64,000 nucleotides of DNA, from the NCBI GenBank assembly GCA_963811685.1, contig CAWESK010000017.1, positions 248,001 to 312,000 on the forward strand, in the 5' to 3' direction. Shown in pieces: positions 29,422 through 37,867 of this stretch (its first letter is position 1; each line of letters begins with the position of its first letter). The stretch is from CAIWHR01 sp963811685 (GTDB taxonomy: Bacteria; Pseudomonadota; Gammaproteobacteria; Burkholderiales; Casimicrobiaceae). The translations under genes and the position numbers were made by a program. The notes beneath the pieces were generated by a model that was not told the origin of the DNA, ran no database searches, and saw only the letters and a list, made by a program, of their open reading frames with translations.

Positions 29422-30441
29422 CTACGCACGCCGGAGCGAGATCTCACCGGAAAGAAAGCGCGCGCGCCGCGGACCATCGGCCAGCACCAACGCACCGCTC
29501 GCATCGACGCCTGCGACCTTGCCGGCGACCGTCGCGCCGTCGGGAAGGAGGAGCGTCACCGGCTTCCCCTGGTACGCGTGCCGATGCTGCCATTCGGCGG
29601 CGAAGGGGGCGAATCCCTCGTTTGCGTACTGATCGAGCACGGTGGCGAGCTCCGCGATGAGGCTCGCGAGCAGCTGGTTGCGGTCGATTTCCTTTGCGCC
29701 CCGACCCGCGATGCTCGCGAGATCGGTGACCGGCACCGTGATGTCCTTGCGCGCTATCGCCGGCAGCCGGATGTTGAGACCGACGCCCACCACGGTCGTC
29801 GACGGCCCCAGCGCGTCGCCGTTCACCTCGATCAGGATGCCGCCAACCTTGAGATGGCGGTGGATGATGTCGTTCGGCCACTTGAGCGCGATGCCGCGAA
29901 AGCCCGCCGCTTCGAGCGCGCGCGCCATCGCAACGCCGACGGCCAGCGAGAGCCCGGCGAGGAACCCCGCCCCTTGCTCGAATCCCCAGCCGAGAGAGAA
30001 CGTCAGGCTGCCGCCCGCGATGGCGGTCCAGGTGCGGCCCCGGCGCCCGCGCCCGGCGGTCTGCCACTCGGCCGCGAGCGCGACGCCATGGATGTCGCGC
30101 TTCTGCGCGCGGCGCAGGAGCTCCGACGAGGTCGAGTCGATCTGGTCGACCACTTCGACGGTGACACGCGGGGCGCCGGCGTGCTCGCTCAGTGCGGCGC
30201 GCACGGCCTTGGCGTCGAGGAAATCCGGCGTCTCGAGCAGACGATACCCGCGACCCTTGATCCGCTCGAGCGCGAGGCCGGCCGACTCGGCGTCCTTCAG
30301 CACCTGCGAGACGCGGGCACGCGTCAGCCCCACCTGCGCGGCGAGGTCCTCACCGGAGTGGAAGGCCCCGTCCGATAGCTGGCGGAGCAATGAAAAACCG
30401 AGCGGAGTGAGCACTGACTTGGCCGGCAGGATGTAAGCCAT
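29422..30441 (-). CDS. birA: bifunctional biotin ligase / biotin operon repressor
   Basis: This 339-residue BirA has an N-terminal winged helix (SGEDLAAQVGLTRARVSQVL, about residues 25-45), which would let it act as a repressor. The central ligase domain has the adenylation loop AGRGRRGRTW, ALKWPNDI and the lysine region VGGILIEV, and a C-terminal SH3-like domain ends the protein. It attaches biotin to acetyl-CoA carboxylase and other carboxylases. ATG at 30441 is used; no strong ribosome-binding site is visible. It is 100 bases downstream of hpd on the same strand. Confidence 0.93.
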   Translation of the reverse strand: MAYILPAKSVLTPLGFSLLRQLSDGAFHSGEDLAAQVGLTRARVSQVLKDAESAGLALERIKGRGYRLLETPDFLDAKAVRAALSEHAGAPRVTVEVVDQIDSTSSELLRRAQKRDIHGVALAAEWQTAGRGRRGRTWTAIAGGSLTFSLGWGFEQGAGFLAGLSLAVGVAMARALEAAGFRGIALKWPNDIIHRHLKVGGILIEVNGDALGPSTTVVGVGLNIRLPAIARKDITVPVTDLASIAGRGAKEIDRNQLLASLIAELATVLDQYANEGFAPFAAEWQHRHAYQGKPVTLLLPDGATVAGKVAGVDASGALVLADGPRRARFLSGEISLRRA

Positions 30442-30540
30442 TGAAGGATAACAGAATCCGTTTTGGATTGCCACCCTTCGACAACACTCTGCAAATGCGG
30501 CCGGAAGCCCGGTTTGCAACGCCGCATCCGTCCAATGCGG

Positions 30541-31626
30541 TCAACCTTTCAGCACGCCTCGGCGAATCTGGTCCTGCTCGATGGACTCGAACAACGCACG
30601 GAAATTACCCTCGCCGAAGCCCTCGTTGCCCTTGCGCTGGATGATCTCGAAAAAGATCGGGCCGATCACCGTCTTGGTGAAGATCTGCAGCAGCATCTCG
30701 TCTTCGGCCGGCGCGCCGTCGAGCAGGATCCGGTTGCGCTGCAGCCGCGCCGCGTCCTCCGCGTGTCCGGGAAGACGCGTCGGGAGCGCTTCGTAATACG
30801 TGTCCGGCGTATCCTGGAAATCGACGCACGAATTGCGCAGCGTTTCGACGGTGGCGTAGATGTCCTCGGTCGCGAGGGCAACGTGCTGGATGCCCTCGCC
30901 GCGATAGTCGATCAGGTATTCCTGGATCTGGCTCTTGTCGTCGCTGCTTTCGTTGATCGGGATCCGGATCTTGCCGCAGGGGCTCGTCATTGCCTTCGAC
31001 TTGAGGCCGGTCAACTGACCCTCGATGTCGAAGTAGCGGATTTCGCGGAAGTTGAACAACCGCTCGTAGAAGGCCGCCCATTCGTCCATGCGGCCGCGAT
31101 GCACGTTGTGCGTCAGGTGGTCGATCGTCGTGAGTCCCGCGCCCCTCGGATGCGCATCGACGCCGGGGAGCGGAACGAAATCGATGTCGTAGATCGACAC
31201 GCCGCTTCCATTGTCCGTGTAGCGGTCGACGAGATAGATCAGCGAATCGCCGATCCCCTTGATCGCCGGGATGTTGAGCTCCATTGGCCCGGGATGCGCC
31301 TCGACGCCCCACGCGCCGCTCTCGACGCACTTGCGATAGGCGAGCGCCGAATCCTTCACCCGGAAGGCGATGGCGCAGATCGACGGGCCATGCACGCGCG
31401 CGAATGCCTGCGCGAAGCTGTCCGGCTCGGCGTTGACGATGAAGTTGATGCCGCCCTGGCGGTAGAGGAGCACGTTCTTCGAGCGGTGCTTCGCGACGGC
31501 CGTGAAGCCCATGTTGGCGAAGAGCCGGCCGAGCGCCGCCGGATCGGGCGCTGCGTATTCGATGAACTCGAAGCCGTCGGTGCCGAGCGGGTTGTCCCAG
31601 AGGTCTTTGGCGGATGGCTGTCCCAT
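30541..31626 (-). CDS. hpd: 4-hydroxyphenylpyruvate dioxygenase
   Basis: This 361-residue non-heme iron dioxygenase converts 4-hydroxyphenylpyruvate to homogentisate in tyrosine breakdown. The iron ligands are visible as His in IDHLTHNVHRG, His in GIQHVALAT and Glu in FFEIIQRKGN. The N-terminal vicinal-oxygen-chelate domain begins GFEFIEYAAPDP. ATG at 31626 is preferred over an upstream in-frame extension. No homogentisate dioxygenase or maleylacetoacetate isomerase gene is adjacent. Confidence 0.95.
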   Translation of the reverse strand: MGQPSAKDLWDNPLGTDGFEFIEYAAPDPAALGRLFANMGFTAVAKHRSKNVLLYRQGGINFIVNAEPDSFAQAFARVHGPSICAIAFRVKDSALAYRKCVESGAWGVEAHPGPMELNIPAIKGIGDSLIYLVDRYTDNGSGVSIYDIDFVPLPGVDAHPRGAGLTTIDHLTHNVHRGRMDEWAAFYERLFNFREIRYFDIEGQLTGLKSKAMTSPCGKIRIPINESSDDKSQIQEYLIDYRGEGIQHVALATEDIYATVETLRNSCVDFQDTPDTYYEALPTRLPGHAEDAARLQRNRILLDGAPAEDEMLLQIFTKTVIGPIFFEIIQRKGNEGFGEGNFRALFESIEQDQIRRGVLKG

Positions 31627-31735
31627 GGCGTCTTCCGGCGTTCGCGATGTGGAAACCCGGCGCGCAATCACAGCGCGGGCAAGAACGCGCGTTTTCGATG
31701 CTAGCACGCGGCGCGACGCGACGCGCTTTCCGAGG

Positions 31736-32539
31736 TCAGCGTCCCGGCGGCGCGAGGAGCTTCAGGACCTTCGCATGCAATGCCGGGTCGCCGCACGCCA
31801 CCACGGACCCACCCTCGTCGCAGCGTTCGCCGTCCCAGGACGAGATCGCGCCGCCCGCGGATTCGACGATCGGAATGAGTGCCTGGATATCCCATGCCTG
31901 CAGCGACGACTCGATGACGACGTCGATCAGTCCCATCGCCAGCAGGCAGTAGACGTAGCAGTCGCCGCCCCAGCGCGTCAGACGCACCCGGTCGGTGACG
32001 CGGCGCAGCGACGCGCGCTCCCGCGGCGTGCGGAACATCGTCGGGTCCGTGCAGGCGAGCACCGCGGCCCGAAGCGAGCTGCAGCGGCGCGTGCGCAGCG
32101 TTCGTCGCTCGCGCCCGCGCCGCCATTCGGCGATTCCGCTCGCCGCGGCGAGGAATGTTTCACCGACGTACGGCTGGTGGGCCATGCCGGCGACGACGCG
32201 GTCGCCGTCGTTCAGCGCGATCAGCGTCGCCCAGTGCATCTGGCCGAGGATGAAGCTCCGCGTGCCGTCGATGGGATCGACCACCCACGTATACGGAGAG
32301 GATCCTTTCTGGAAGCCGAGCTCCTCGCCCCGGATGCCGTGATCGGGATACGCACGCGCGATGTGCGCGCGGATCACCTCTTCGCCCGCGCGGTCGGCGA
32401 CGGTAACGGGATCGTAGCCGCGAACGCCACCCTTGTCGGCGACGTCGAGCGGCGCGCGGAAATGCGGCAGGATCGCCTTGCCGGCGGCCTCCGCCATGCG
32501 GAACATGAAGCCGAGAAAATCGGGAGCCGTATTCGCCAT
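31736..32539 (-). CDS. inositol monophosphatase family protein, HisN-like histidinol-phosphatase
   Basis: This 267-residue Mg-dependent phosphatase has GEELGF (metal Glu), VVDPIDGTRSFI (the Asp-Pro-Ile-Asp-Gly metal site) and LQAWDIQALIPIVESAGG (third metal Asp). The pattern WVVDPIDGTRSF with GQMHWATLIAL is typical of histidinol-phosphatases of the HisN type, but inositol or other sugar phosphates cannot be excluded. The start is ATG at 32539. No other histidine biosynthesis gene is present in the window. Confidence 0.85.
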   Translation of the reverse strand: MANTAPDFLGFMFRMAEAAGKAILPHFRAPLDVADKGGVRGYDPVTVADRAGEEVIRAHIARAYPDHGIRGEELGFQKGSSPYTWVVDPIDGTRSFILGQMHWATLIALNDGDRVVAGMAHQPYVGETFLAAASGIAEWRRGRERRTLRTRRCSSLRAAVLACTDPTMFRTPRERASLRRVTDRVRLTRWGGDCYVYCLLAMGLIDVVIESSLQAWDIQALIPIVESAGGAISSWDGERCDEGGSVVACGDPALHAKVLKLLAPPGR

Positions 32540-32589
32540 GCGCGCATCATCGCACGCCGGCGGCCGGCGGATAAGGCGAGGACAATCGG

Positions 32590-33615
32590 CTACGCCGCCT
32601 GCAGCAGCGCATCCTCCTTGGCCGCCGAAAGCACGTTGCCCCATGCCGTCGCGTTGTCGCGCTGCGCGATCCACGCCGCCGTATCGGCGAGCGTCTGCTC
32701 CAGCGGGCGAAAGCGAAGCCCGTGGCCGATCGCCCTTCCGCACGAGAACGACATGAAGCCCACGGTCGACCGATCGGATGCCGGCAGCCACAGCGGCAAC
32801 TCGGTCCACGGCGCGATGCCGTGAGCGAGAAGCTTCGCTTCGTCTATCCATGCGGGCACCACTGCGGACGCCTTCCCTTCATCCTGACGCGCGAGCGCCT
32901 CGACCAGGCTGCCGAACGTCCAGCGCCCCGGAGGGCTGCACGCGTTGAACGTGCCCGCGATGCGCGAAGTGGCGAGATCGACCATCCACTCGGCGAGATC
33001 GCGCGCGTCGATGAACTGCACGGGCCGGGAGGGCGGCGCAGGCACCACCGCATCGGCGCCGCGCCCGCCCAGCGCTTCGGGATGCAGGAAGCGAGCGACC
33101 CAGTAGCCGAAGCGGTCGGTGGGATCGAACGGCCCGACGATCAACCCCGGACGGACGATGGCGGCGCGCTCGTCGTACGCTGCGACGACCTGCCGCTCGC
33201 AGGCCGCCTTCAATGCGCCGTAATCGGCGGCGATATCTTCGCTGGCCGGGTCGGCGAGCTCCGCGACGGCCGCGCTCTCGTCCTGTCCCGCCACGCTGCC
33301 GTCGGCGTACACCGACAGCGATGAGACGAAGAGGTAATGCGGAACGCGCTCCGCGAGGAGCCGCGTCGAGGCGCTCACGCATCGCGGCAGATAGCCGCTC
33401 GTGTCGATCACCGCGTCCCAGTCGCCGTCCGCAAGCGCGCCCAGGCCGGGGGCGATGCCGGGATCCCGATTGCCGGCCCGGACGTCGACTGCCGAACGCC
33501 AGGGCACCGGCGTGCGGCCGCGCGTGAAGACGGTGACCTCGCAACGGCGCGCAAGCGCCGCGTCGACCACATGCCGGCCGAGGAATCGCGTGCCGCCGAG
33601 AACGAGCAGCTTCAC
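32590..33615 (-). CDS. NAD-dependent epimerase/dehydratase family protein
   Basis: This 341-residue extended SDR-like protein begins MKLLVLGGTRFLGRHVV, a Gly-rich nucleotide-binding loop of the atypical GGTxFLG type. It has FVSSLSVYADG near residue 95 and DYGALKAACERQV near 130 (Tyr and Lys of the catalytic pair), and GPFDPTDRFGYW. Such proteins are often annotated as reductases or epimerases of unknown substrate. It lies 34 bases after the HIBADH-like gene, same strand. Confidence 0.85.
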   Translation of the reverse strand: MKLLVLGGTRFLGRHVVDAALARRCEVTVFTRGRTPVPWRSAVDVRAGNRDPGIAPGLGALADGDWDAVIDTSGYLPRCVSASTRLLAERVPHYLFVSSLSVYADGSVAGQDESAAVAELADPASEDIAADYGALKAACERQVVAAYDERAAIVRPGLIVGPFDPTDRFGYWVARFLHPEALGGRGADAVVPAPPSRPVQFIDARDLAEWMVDLATSRIAGTFNACSPPGRWTFGSLVEALARQDEGKASAVVPAWIDEAKLLAHGIAPWTELPLWLPASDRSTVGFMSFSCGRAIGHGLRFRPLEQTLADTAAWIAQRDNATAWGNVLSAAKEDALLQAA

Positions 33616-33649
33616 TCGCGAGTTGCCGGTCGGGTCGCGGTGAAGCGAG

Positions 33650-34579
33650 TCAGCGCGGCACGATCGCCACGCCGGCGAGCTTCTCCTGCGCTTCGATCAG
33701 CGACGCGACGTACTTGTCGCCGAAGCCCAGCAGGTTCGCGTTGACGAGGCTCTGGTGGACCGCCTCGCCGACGATGCCGCACACCGGGAGCGACTCCGCG
33801 AAGTGCGTGTAGTAGCGCAGATCCTTCATTGCGTTGACGAGCGTGAACTTGAGGCCGGTCAGGTCGCCATGGTTGTCGAGCATCTTGCCGACCATCATCT
33901 GGAAGATCCCCGAGTTGACGGCGCCGGCCGAGATGACCTCGTGCACCTTGCGCAGCGAAACGCCCGCCTTGGCCGCGGTCGCGCACGCTTCGGCGGTCGC
34001 GACGGCAATGGCCTGGGCGACGAAGTTGTTGATGAGCTTGATCATGAGGCCGTGGCCGGGCGGGCCGGCGTGGATGATGTTTTCGCAAAACGCCTGCAGG
34101 ACCGGCTTCAGCGCGGCGAACGTCGCGTCGTCGGCGCCCACCATGATGTTGAGCTTGCCGAGCTCGGCCTCGACCGGAGTGCGCGCGAGTGGCGCGTCGA
34201 CGAACAACACGCCGGCGCCGGCGAGCGATTCGCGCATCTTCGTCGTCGTCGCCGGCTCGCTCGTCGACGTGTCGACGACGACGAGCCCCTTGCGCGCGGC
34301 GCCCGCGATGCCGTCCTTGCCGTTGACGATCTCCTCGACCTGCGGCGCGCCGGTGACGCAGAGGAACACGATGTCCGACGCCCGCGCGATGTCGGCGCTG
34401 GTCGGAGCCTCCTTGGCGCCCGCCGCGATCAGGTCCTCGAGCGGCTTGCGGTTGCGATGCGCGCGCACCGTCAGCGGGTAGCCCTTCGTCACGAGGTTCT
34501 TCGCGATCCCGTGGCCCATGAGGCCGAGGCCGATGAAGCCGATGCGCGGCTTGGCGCCCGTCGCTGCGTTCATGTTCAT
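33650..34579 (-). CDS. 3-hydroxyisobutyrate dehydrogenase family oxidoreductase
   Basis: This 309-residue beta-hydroxyacid dehydrogenase has the Rossmann motif IGFIGLGLMGHGIAKNL and VDTSTSEPATT near residue 100. FVDAPLARTPVEAELGKLNIMVG precedes the substrate region (about 125-147), and the catalytic Lys lies in GLMIKLINNFVAQA near residue 180. Tartronate semialdehyde reductase and 3-hydroxyisobutyrate dehydrogenase share these motifs, so the substrate is open. Two close ATG codons (34579 and 34573) are possible starts. Confidence 0.9.
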   Translation of the reverse strand: MNMNAATGAKPRIGFIGLGLMGHGIAKNLVTKGYPLTVRAHRNRKPLEDLIAAGAKEAPTSADIARASDIVFLCVTGAPQVEEIVNGKDGIAGAARKGLVVVDTSTSEPATTTKMRESLAGAGVLFVDAPLARTPVEAELGKLNIMVGADDATFAALKPVLQAFCENIIHAGPPGHGLMIKLINNFVAQAIAVATAEACATAAKAGVSLRKVHEVISAGAVNSGIFQMMVGKMLDNHGDLTGLKFTLVNAMKDLRYYTHFAESLPVCGIVGEAVHQSLVNANLLGFGDKYVASLIEAQEKLAGVAIVPR

Positions 34580-34682
34580 TCTCCGCGGAAAGTGGCAAGG
34601 CCCGACCCGGGCGCATTGCCCGATTGGTCAGGCCTCTTGGCCGATTCTACCGCGCTCGCCACGCGCGCGGTCAAGTGAAGAT

Positions 34683-35573
34683 TCAATCGATGGCGGTCGG
34701 CTCCGGCGGGCTCGCCGCCGCGAGCGCGCGGCGGCGCTCGTGCCACGTCAGCCACAGCCCGCTGCCCGCGATGATCGCCATCCCGACCAGCGCCGGAACA
34801 TCGGGAAACTGGCCGAAGAGCGCCCAGCCCAGGAGTGTGGCCCATAGGATCTGCATGTAGGTGAACGGCGTCAGCCCGGACGCCGGCGCATGCCTGAAGG
34901 CGAGGATGAAGAGGAAATGGCCCGCGGTGCCGAGCATGCCCATGATCGCCACCAGCATCACGTGCGGCCACGGCATGTCGACGTCGCGGTCGACGAACGG
35001 CAGGAGCAGCGTCATCAGCACGGTGCCGCAGAGCGCCGAATAGAACAGCGTGACGCGCGGATCCTCGGCGGAGAGCTTGCGGGTCATGATCTGGAACGTC
35101 GCGTAGAAGCCGGCGCCGACCAGCGCCAGCAGCGCCGCGCCGTGCAGGATCGCGGCGCCGGGCCGCACGACGAGCAGCATGCCGGTCATTCCGGCGGCGA
35201 CGAACCCCCAGCGCGGCCACGTCATCCGCTCCTTCAGCACGAGGACCGAGAGCAGGATCACGAGCGTGGGTGTCGTGTAGTTGATCGCCGTCGCTTCGGC
35301 GAGGGGAAGGAACTTGAGGGCATTGAAAAAACACAGCGACGAAAGCAGCACCGTCGTGCCGCGCGCGATCTGCAGCCGCGGCCGTTCTGTCCGCAGGAGG
35401 CGCAAGCGCATCGTCGGCCCGAGCCACAGCACGATCGCAAGCGCCTGCACCGCGTAGCGCGCCCAGACGAGCAGCGGCACCGGATAGCGCATCGCAAGGA
35501 ACTTGACGATCGAGTCGAGCACCGCAAAGCATCCGACCGATCCGACGATGAGCAGGATCGCGGAAACGGGCAC
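34683..35573 (-). CDS. EamA/DMT-family transporter
   Basis: This membrane protein has ten predicted helices in two EamA halves (FAVLDSIVKFLAMRYPVPLLVWARY, then FYATFQIMTRKLSAEDP). Typical elements are the end-of-half motifs LPLAEATAINYTTP and LGTAGHFLFILAFRHAPAS. Members export metabolites or amino acids. The start is uncertain: GTG at 35573 gives the usual short lead of about 296 residues, while the frame stays open upstream without an ATG. It is divergent from the saccharopine-dehydrogenase-like gene. Confidence 0.85.
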   Translation of the reverse strand: MPVSAILLIVGSVGCFAVLDSIVKFLAMRYPVPLLVWARYAVQALAIVLWLGPTMRLRLLRTERPRLQIARGTTVLLSSLCFFNALKFLPLAEATAINYTTPTLVILLSVLVLKERMTWPRWGFVAAGMTGMLLVVRPGAAILHGAALLALVGAGFYATFQIMTRKLSAEDPRVTLFYSALCGTVLMTLLLPFVDRDVDMPWPHVMLVAIMGMLGTAGHFLFILAFRHAPASGLTPFTYMQILWATLLGWALFGQFPDVPALVGMAIIAGSGLWLTWHERRRALAAASPPEPTAID

Positions 35574-35748
35574 GTGCCCGGGAGAAGATCGTCTTTTCAA
35601 GGAGAGGGAGGGCAGTGCGCCGCATCGACGCTGCAGCGAACCGCGCGTGACATGCAATTCTAGCAGCGCCGTCGCATGCGGGACGCGCCGCAGTAGAATC
35701 CACGCAAGCGGCGAATCGCGCCCACGTGAGCACCCCGCGCAAATCGAC

Positions 35749-36807
35749 ATGGCCGAAATCCGGAACTGGATGATCTACGGCGCGACCGGTTACACCGGCC
35801 GCCTCGTCGCGCGCCACGCAAAAGAGCAGGGGCTATCGCCGATCCTGGCCGGAAGAAGCAATGAAACGGCCGCGCTCGCGGCGGAGCTCGGATTGCCTGC
35901 GCGCGTCTTTTCGCTGTCCGACGTTGCCGCGACGCGGCGCGCGCTCGACGGCATGTCGGTGGTCGCGCATTGCGCCGGCCCGTTCGCGGTCACGAGCGCC
36001 CCGATGCTCGACGCGTGCCTCCTCGCGCGCACGCATTACGTCGACATCACCGGCGAAATCGACGTCTTCGTCGCCGCGCAGCGCCGGCACAACGAGGCCG
36101 TCGCCGCCGGCATCGTCGTCTGCCCGGGTGTCGGCTTCGACGTGATTCCCACCGACTGCACGGCGGCGTGCCTCGTCGAGGCGCTGCCCGACGCGACGCG
36201 TCTCGCGCTCGGCTTTCGCGCGGTCGGCGCGCGCAGCCCCGGAACCGCCCGCACGTCGATCGACGGCATGCGGCAAGGTGCGCGCGTGCGCAAGAACGGC
36301 GCGATCGTCACCGAGCCGCTCGGAAAGCGTACGCGCATGATCGACTTCGGGACCGGGGCAAAGCTCGCGGTGTCGATTCCGTGGGGCGACGTCGCCACCG
36401 CCTACTTCACGACCGGCATCGCGAACATCGAGGTGTACGTGCCCGCCTCGCCCCGATCCATCGCGCGGCTGCGCCGACTCGATCGTCTGCGGCCGCTGCT
36501 GCGCATGCCGATCGTGCGCGCACTCGCCGGTGGCATGGCGGCACGACGCAATCCCGGGCCGTCGCAAAAGGAGCGCGATGCGGAAAAGACCTGGGTCTGG
36601 GGGGAAGTGCGCAACGACCAAGGGGAAAAGCGCGTCGCGCGTCTTACGACTCCCAATGGCTATCGCCTCACCGCCGACGGCGTGCTGATGGCGGTGCGCG
36701 CGCTTCTCGTCCGCGCGCCAGGCGGCGGCTATTTCACGCCGTCGCAACTGCTGGGGGCGCGCTGCGTCGAGCGGATCCCCGGTTGCAGCGCTATAACAAT
36801 CGAGTAA
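35749..36807 (+). CDS. saccharopine dehydrogenase-like / trans-acting enoyl reductase family protein
   Basis: This 352-residue protein has an N-terminal NAD(P)-binding fold (WMIYGATGYTGRLVARHA, residues 7-24), a mid-protein HCAGPFAVTSAPMLDAC and YVDITGEIDVF, and a C-terminal alpha/beta domain. The pattern matches the saccharopine dehydrogenase-like family that includes trans-acting enoyl reductases of mycobacteria. True lysine-pathway function is unlikely because the characteristic C-terminal domain differs. It faces the DUF2628/pilin-like gene tail to tail. Confidence 0.85.
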   Translation: MAEIRNWMIYGATGYTGRLVARHAKEQGLSPILAGRSNETAALAAELGLPARVFSLSDVAATRRALDGMSVVAHCAGPFAVTSAPMLDACLLARTHYVDITGEIDVFVAAQRRHNEAVAAGIVVCPGVGFDVIPTDCTAACLVEALPDATRLALGFRAVGARSPGTARTSIDGMRQGARVRKNGAIVTEPLGKRTRMIDFGTGAKLAVSIPWGDVATAYFTTGIANIEVYVPASPRSIARLRRLDRLRPLLRMPIVRALAGGMAARRNPGPSQKERDAEKTWVWGEVRNDQGEKRVARLTTPNGYRLTADGVLMAVRALLVRAPGGGYFTPSQLLGARCVERIPGCSAITIE

Positions 36808-36816
36808 GCAGCGCGC

Positions 36817-37698
36817 TTACCCGGCGCGGCAATCCTGCGGCAGGTACTGCGCCGGCACGTCGATGGCGACGCAGTACCAGTGAATGCGCCGCTCGCCGTC
36901 GATCGCCGGCGCGAGCAGGAGCGCCTTGCCCGCCACCGCTCCGCTCGCCGGCCCCAGCGCGATGCGGACGCGCCCCGACTTCGGGCTCAAGTCGACGCTT
37001 TCGAGGAATGCCGCGCCGCGGTGCGCCTCGACCGCGGAGTAATCGGGTCGGCGCGGAATCGTGCCGCTGCTCTCCCACTGCGTCTCGACCTGCCGCTGCA
37101 GCGGGAGCACCGCGGCGAGCCCTGCGGCCACGTTCGCGCGCACGACGTGCTGTTGGTGCAGCACGTCGAGCTCCGGCACGGTAACCTTCCCGAGCAAGGC
37201 GAGGATGGCGCTGCCGAGCAGCAGCGCGCTGATGGGTGCCGTGCGGCGGCGCGTGCGCAACAGCGAGGCCACCACGTCCTTCCGCTCGCTCGAGGCTTCG
37301 GCTTCCCGCACCTCATGCTTCACGCGCCGATAGAGCAGCGAGTCGGCGGCGAGCGCGGCGAGCATGCCCGGCACGCCCCAGACGACGGCGACGGCCAGCA
37401 GCACCCACGCTGCCGGCGAATCGTGCAGCGCGGGATCGATGCGCGCGTAGAGCGCCGCCAAACCGAACGGGAGCGCCGCCATGATCCCGCCCGTGACCCA
37501 GAGCCTGCGATAGCACGCCCACACGGCGGGAAAGACGAAGGCCGGCCAATGCCAACGGACCGCGGCGTGGCCGGCGCGCTCGTAGCGCAGGAATCGCGGG
37601 ACCCATGCGCCGGCCATCGCGCCCAGCGCCAGATTGAAAAGAATGCCGAGGACAGGCCGCACGACGATGTCTTCGGATCCGGCCGGCGTCCACGGCAT
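36817..37698 (-). CDS. DUF2628-type membrane protein fused to a pilin-like C-terminal domain
   Basis: The first 150 residues hold several helices with the DUF2628 pattern (HWPAFVFPAVWACYRRLWVTGG). A cytoplasmic basic stretch (RRVKHEVREAEASSERKDVV) and another helix (ISALLLGSAILALLG) follow. The rest (about 190-293) looks like a type IV pilin globular domain: RANVAAGLAAVLPLQRQVE, a central beta region, and the Cys pair in HWYCVAIDVP and LPQDCRAG, resembling pilin disulfide loops. ATG at 37698 is chosen; TTG at 37734 or GTG at 37704 are alternatives. The function is unknown. Confidence 0.65.
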   Translation of the reverse strand: MPWTPAGSEDIVVRPVLGILFNLALGAMAGAWVPRFLRYERAGHAAVRWHWPAFVFPAVWACYRRLWVTGGIMAALPFGLAALYARIDPALHDSPAAWVLLAVAVVWGVPGMLAALAADSLLYRRVKHEVREAEASSERKDVVASLLRTRRRTAPISALLLGSAILALLGKVTVPELDVLHQQHVVRANVAAGLAAVLPLQRQVETQWESSGTIPRRPDYSAVEAHRGAAFLESVDLSPKSGRVRIALGPASGAVAGKALLLAPAIDGERRIHWYCVAIDVPAQYLPQDCRAG

Positions 37699-37763
37699 GC
37701 GCACCGTGTCGCTGATGTTCGTAAGTGTCGACAACGCGGAATCCTCGAATCAATGGGTGGAAC

Positions 37764-37837
37764 TGGAGCGGGTGAAGGGAATCGAACCCTCGTCGTAAGC
37801 TTGGGAAGCTTCTGCTCTACCATTGAGCTACACCCGC
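37764..37837 (-). tRNA. tRNA-Gly(CCC)
   Basis: The 74-base sequence folds as a full cloverleaf. The acceptor stem is GCGGGTG/CACCCGC, the D arm GCTC/GAGC and the T arm GAGGG/CCCTT-like with TTCGATT. The anticodon loop TTCCCAA gives anticodon CCC, which reads GGG. The 3' CCA is encoded. It closely resembles the enterobacterial glycine tRNA with the CCC anticodon. Confidence 0.95.
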
Positions 37838-37867
37838 GACGGCGTCCAATTGTAGCGAAAACGCGGA

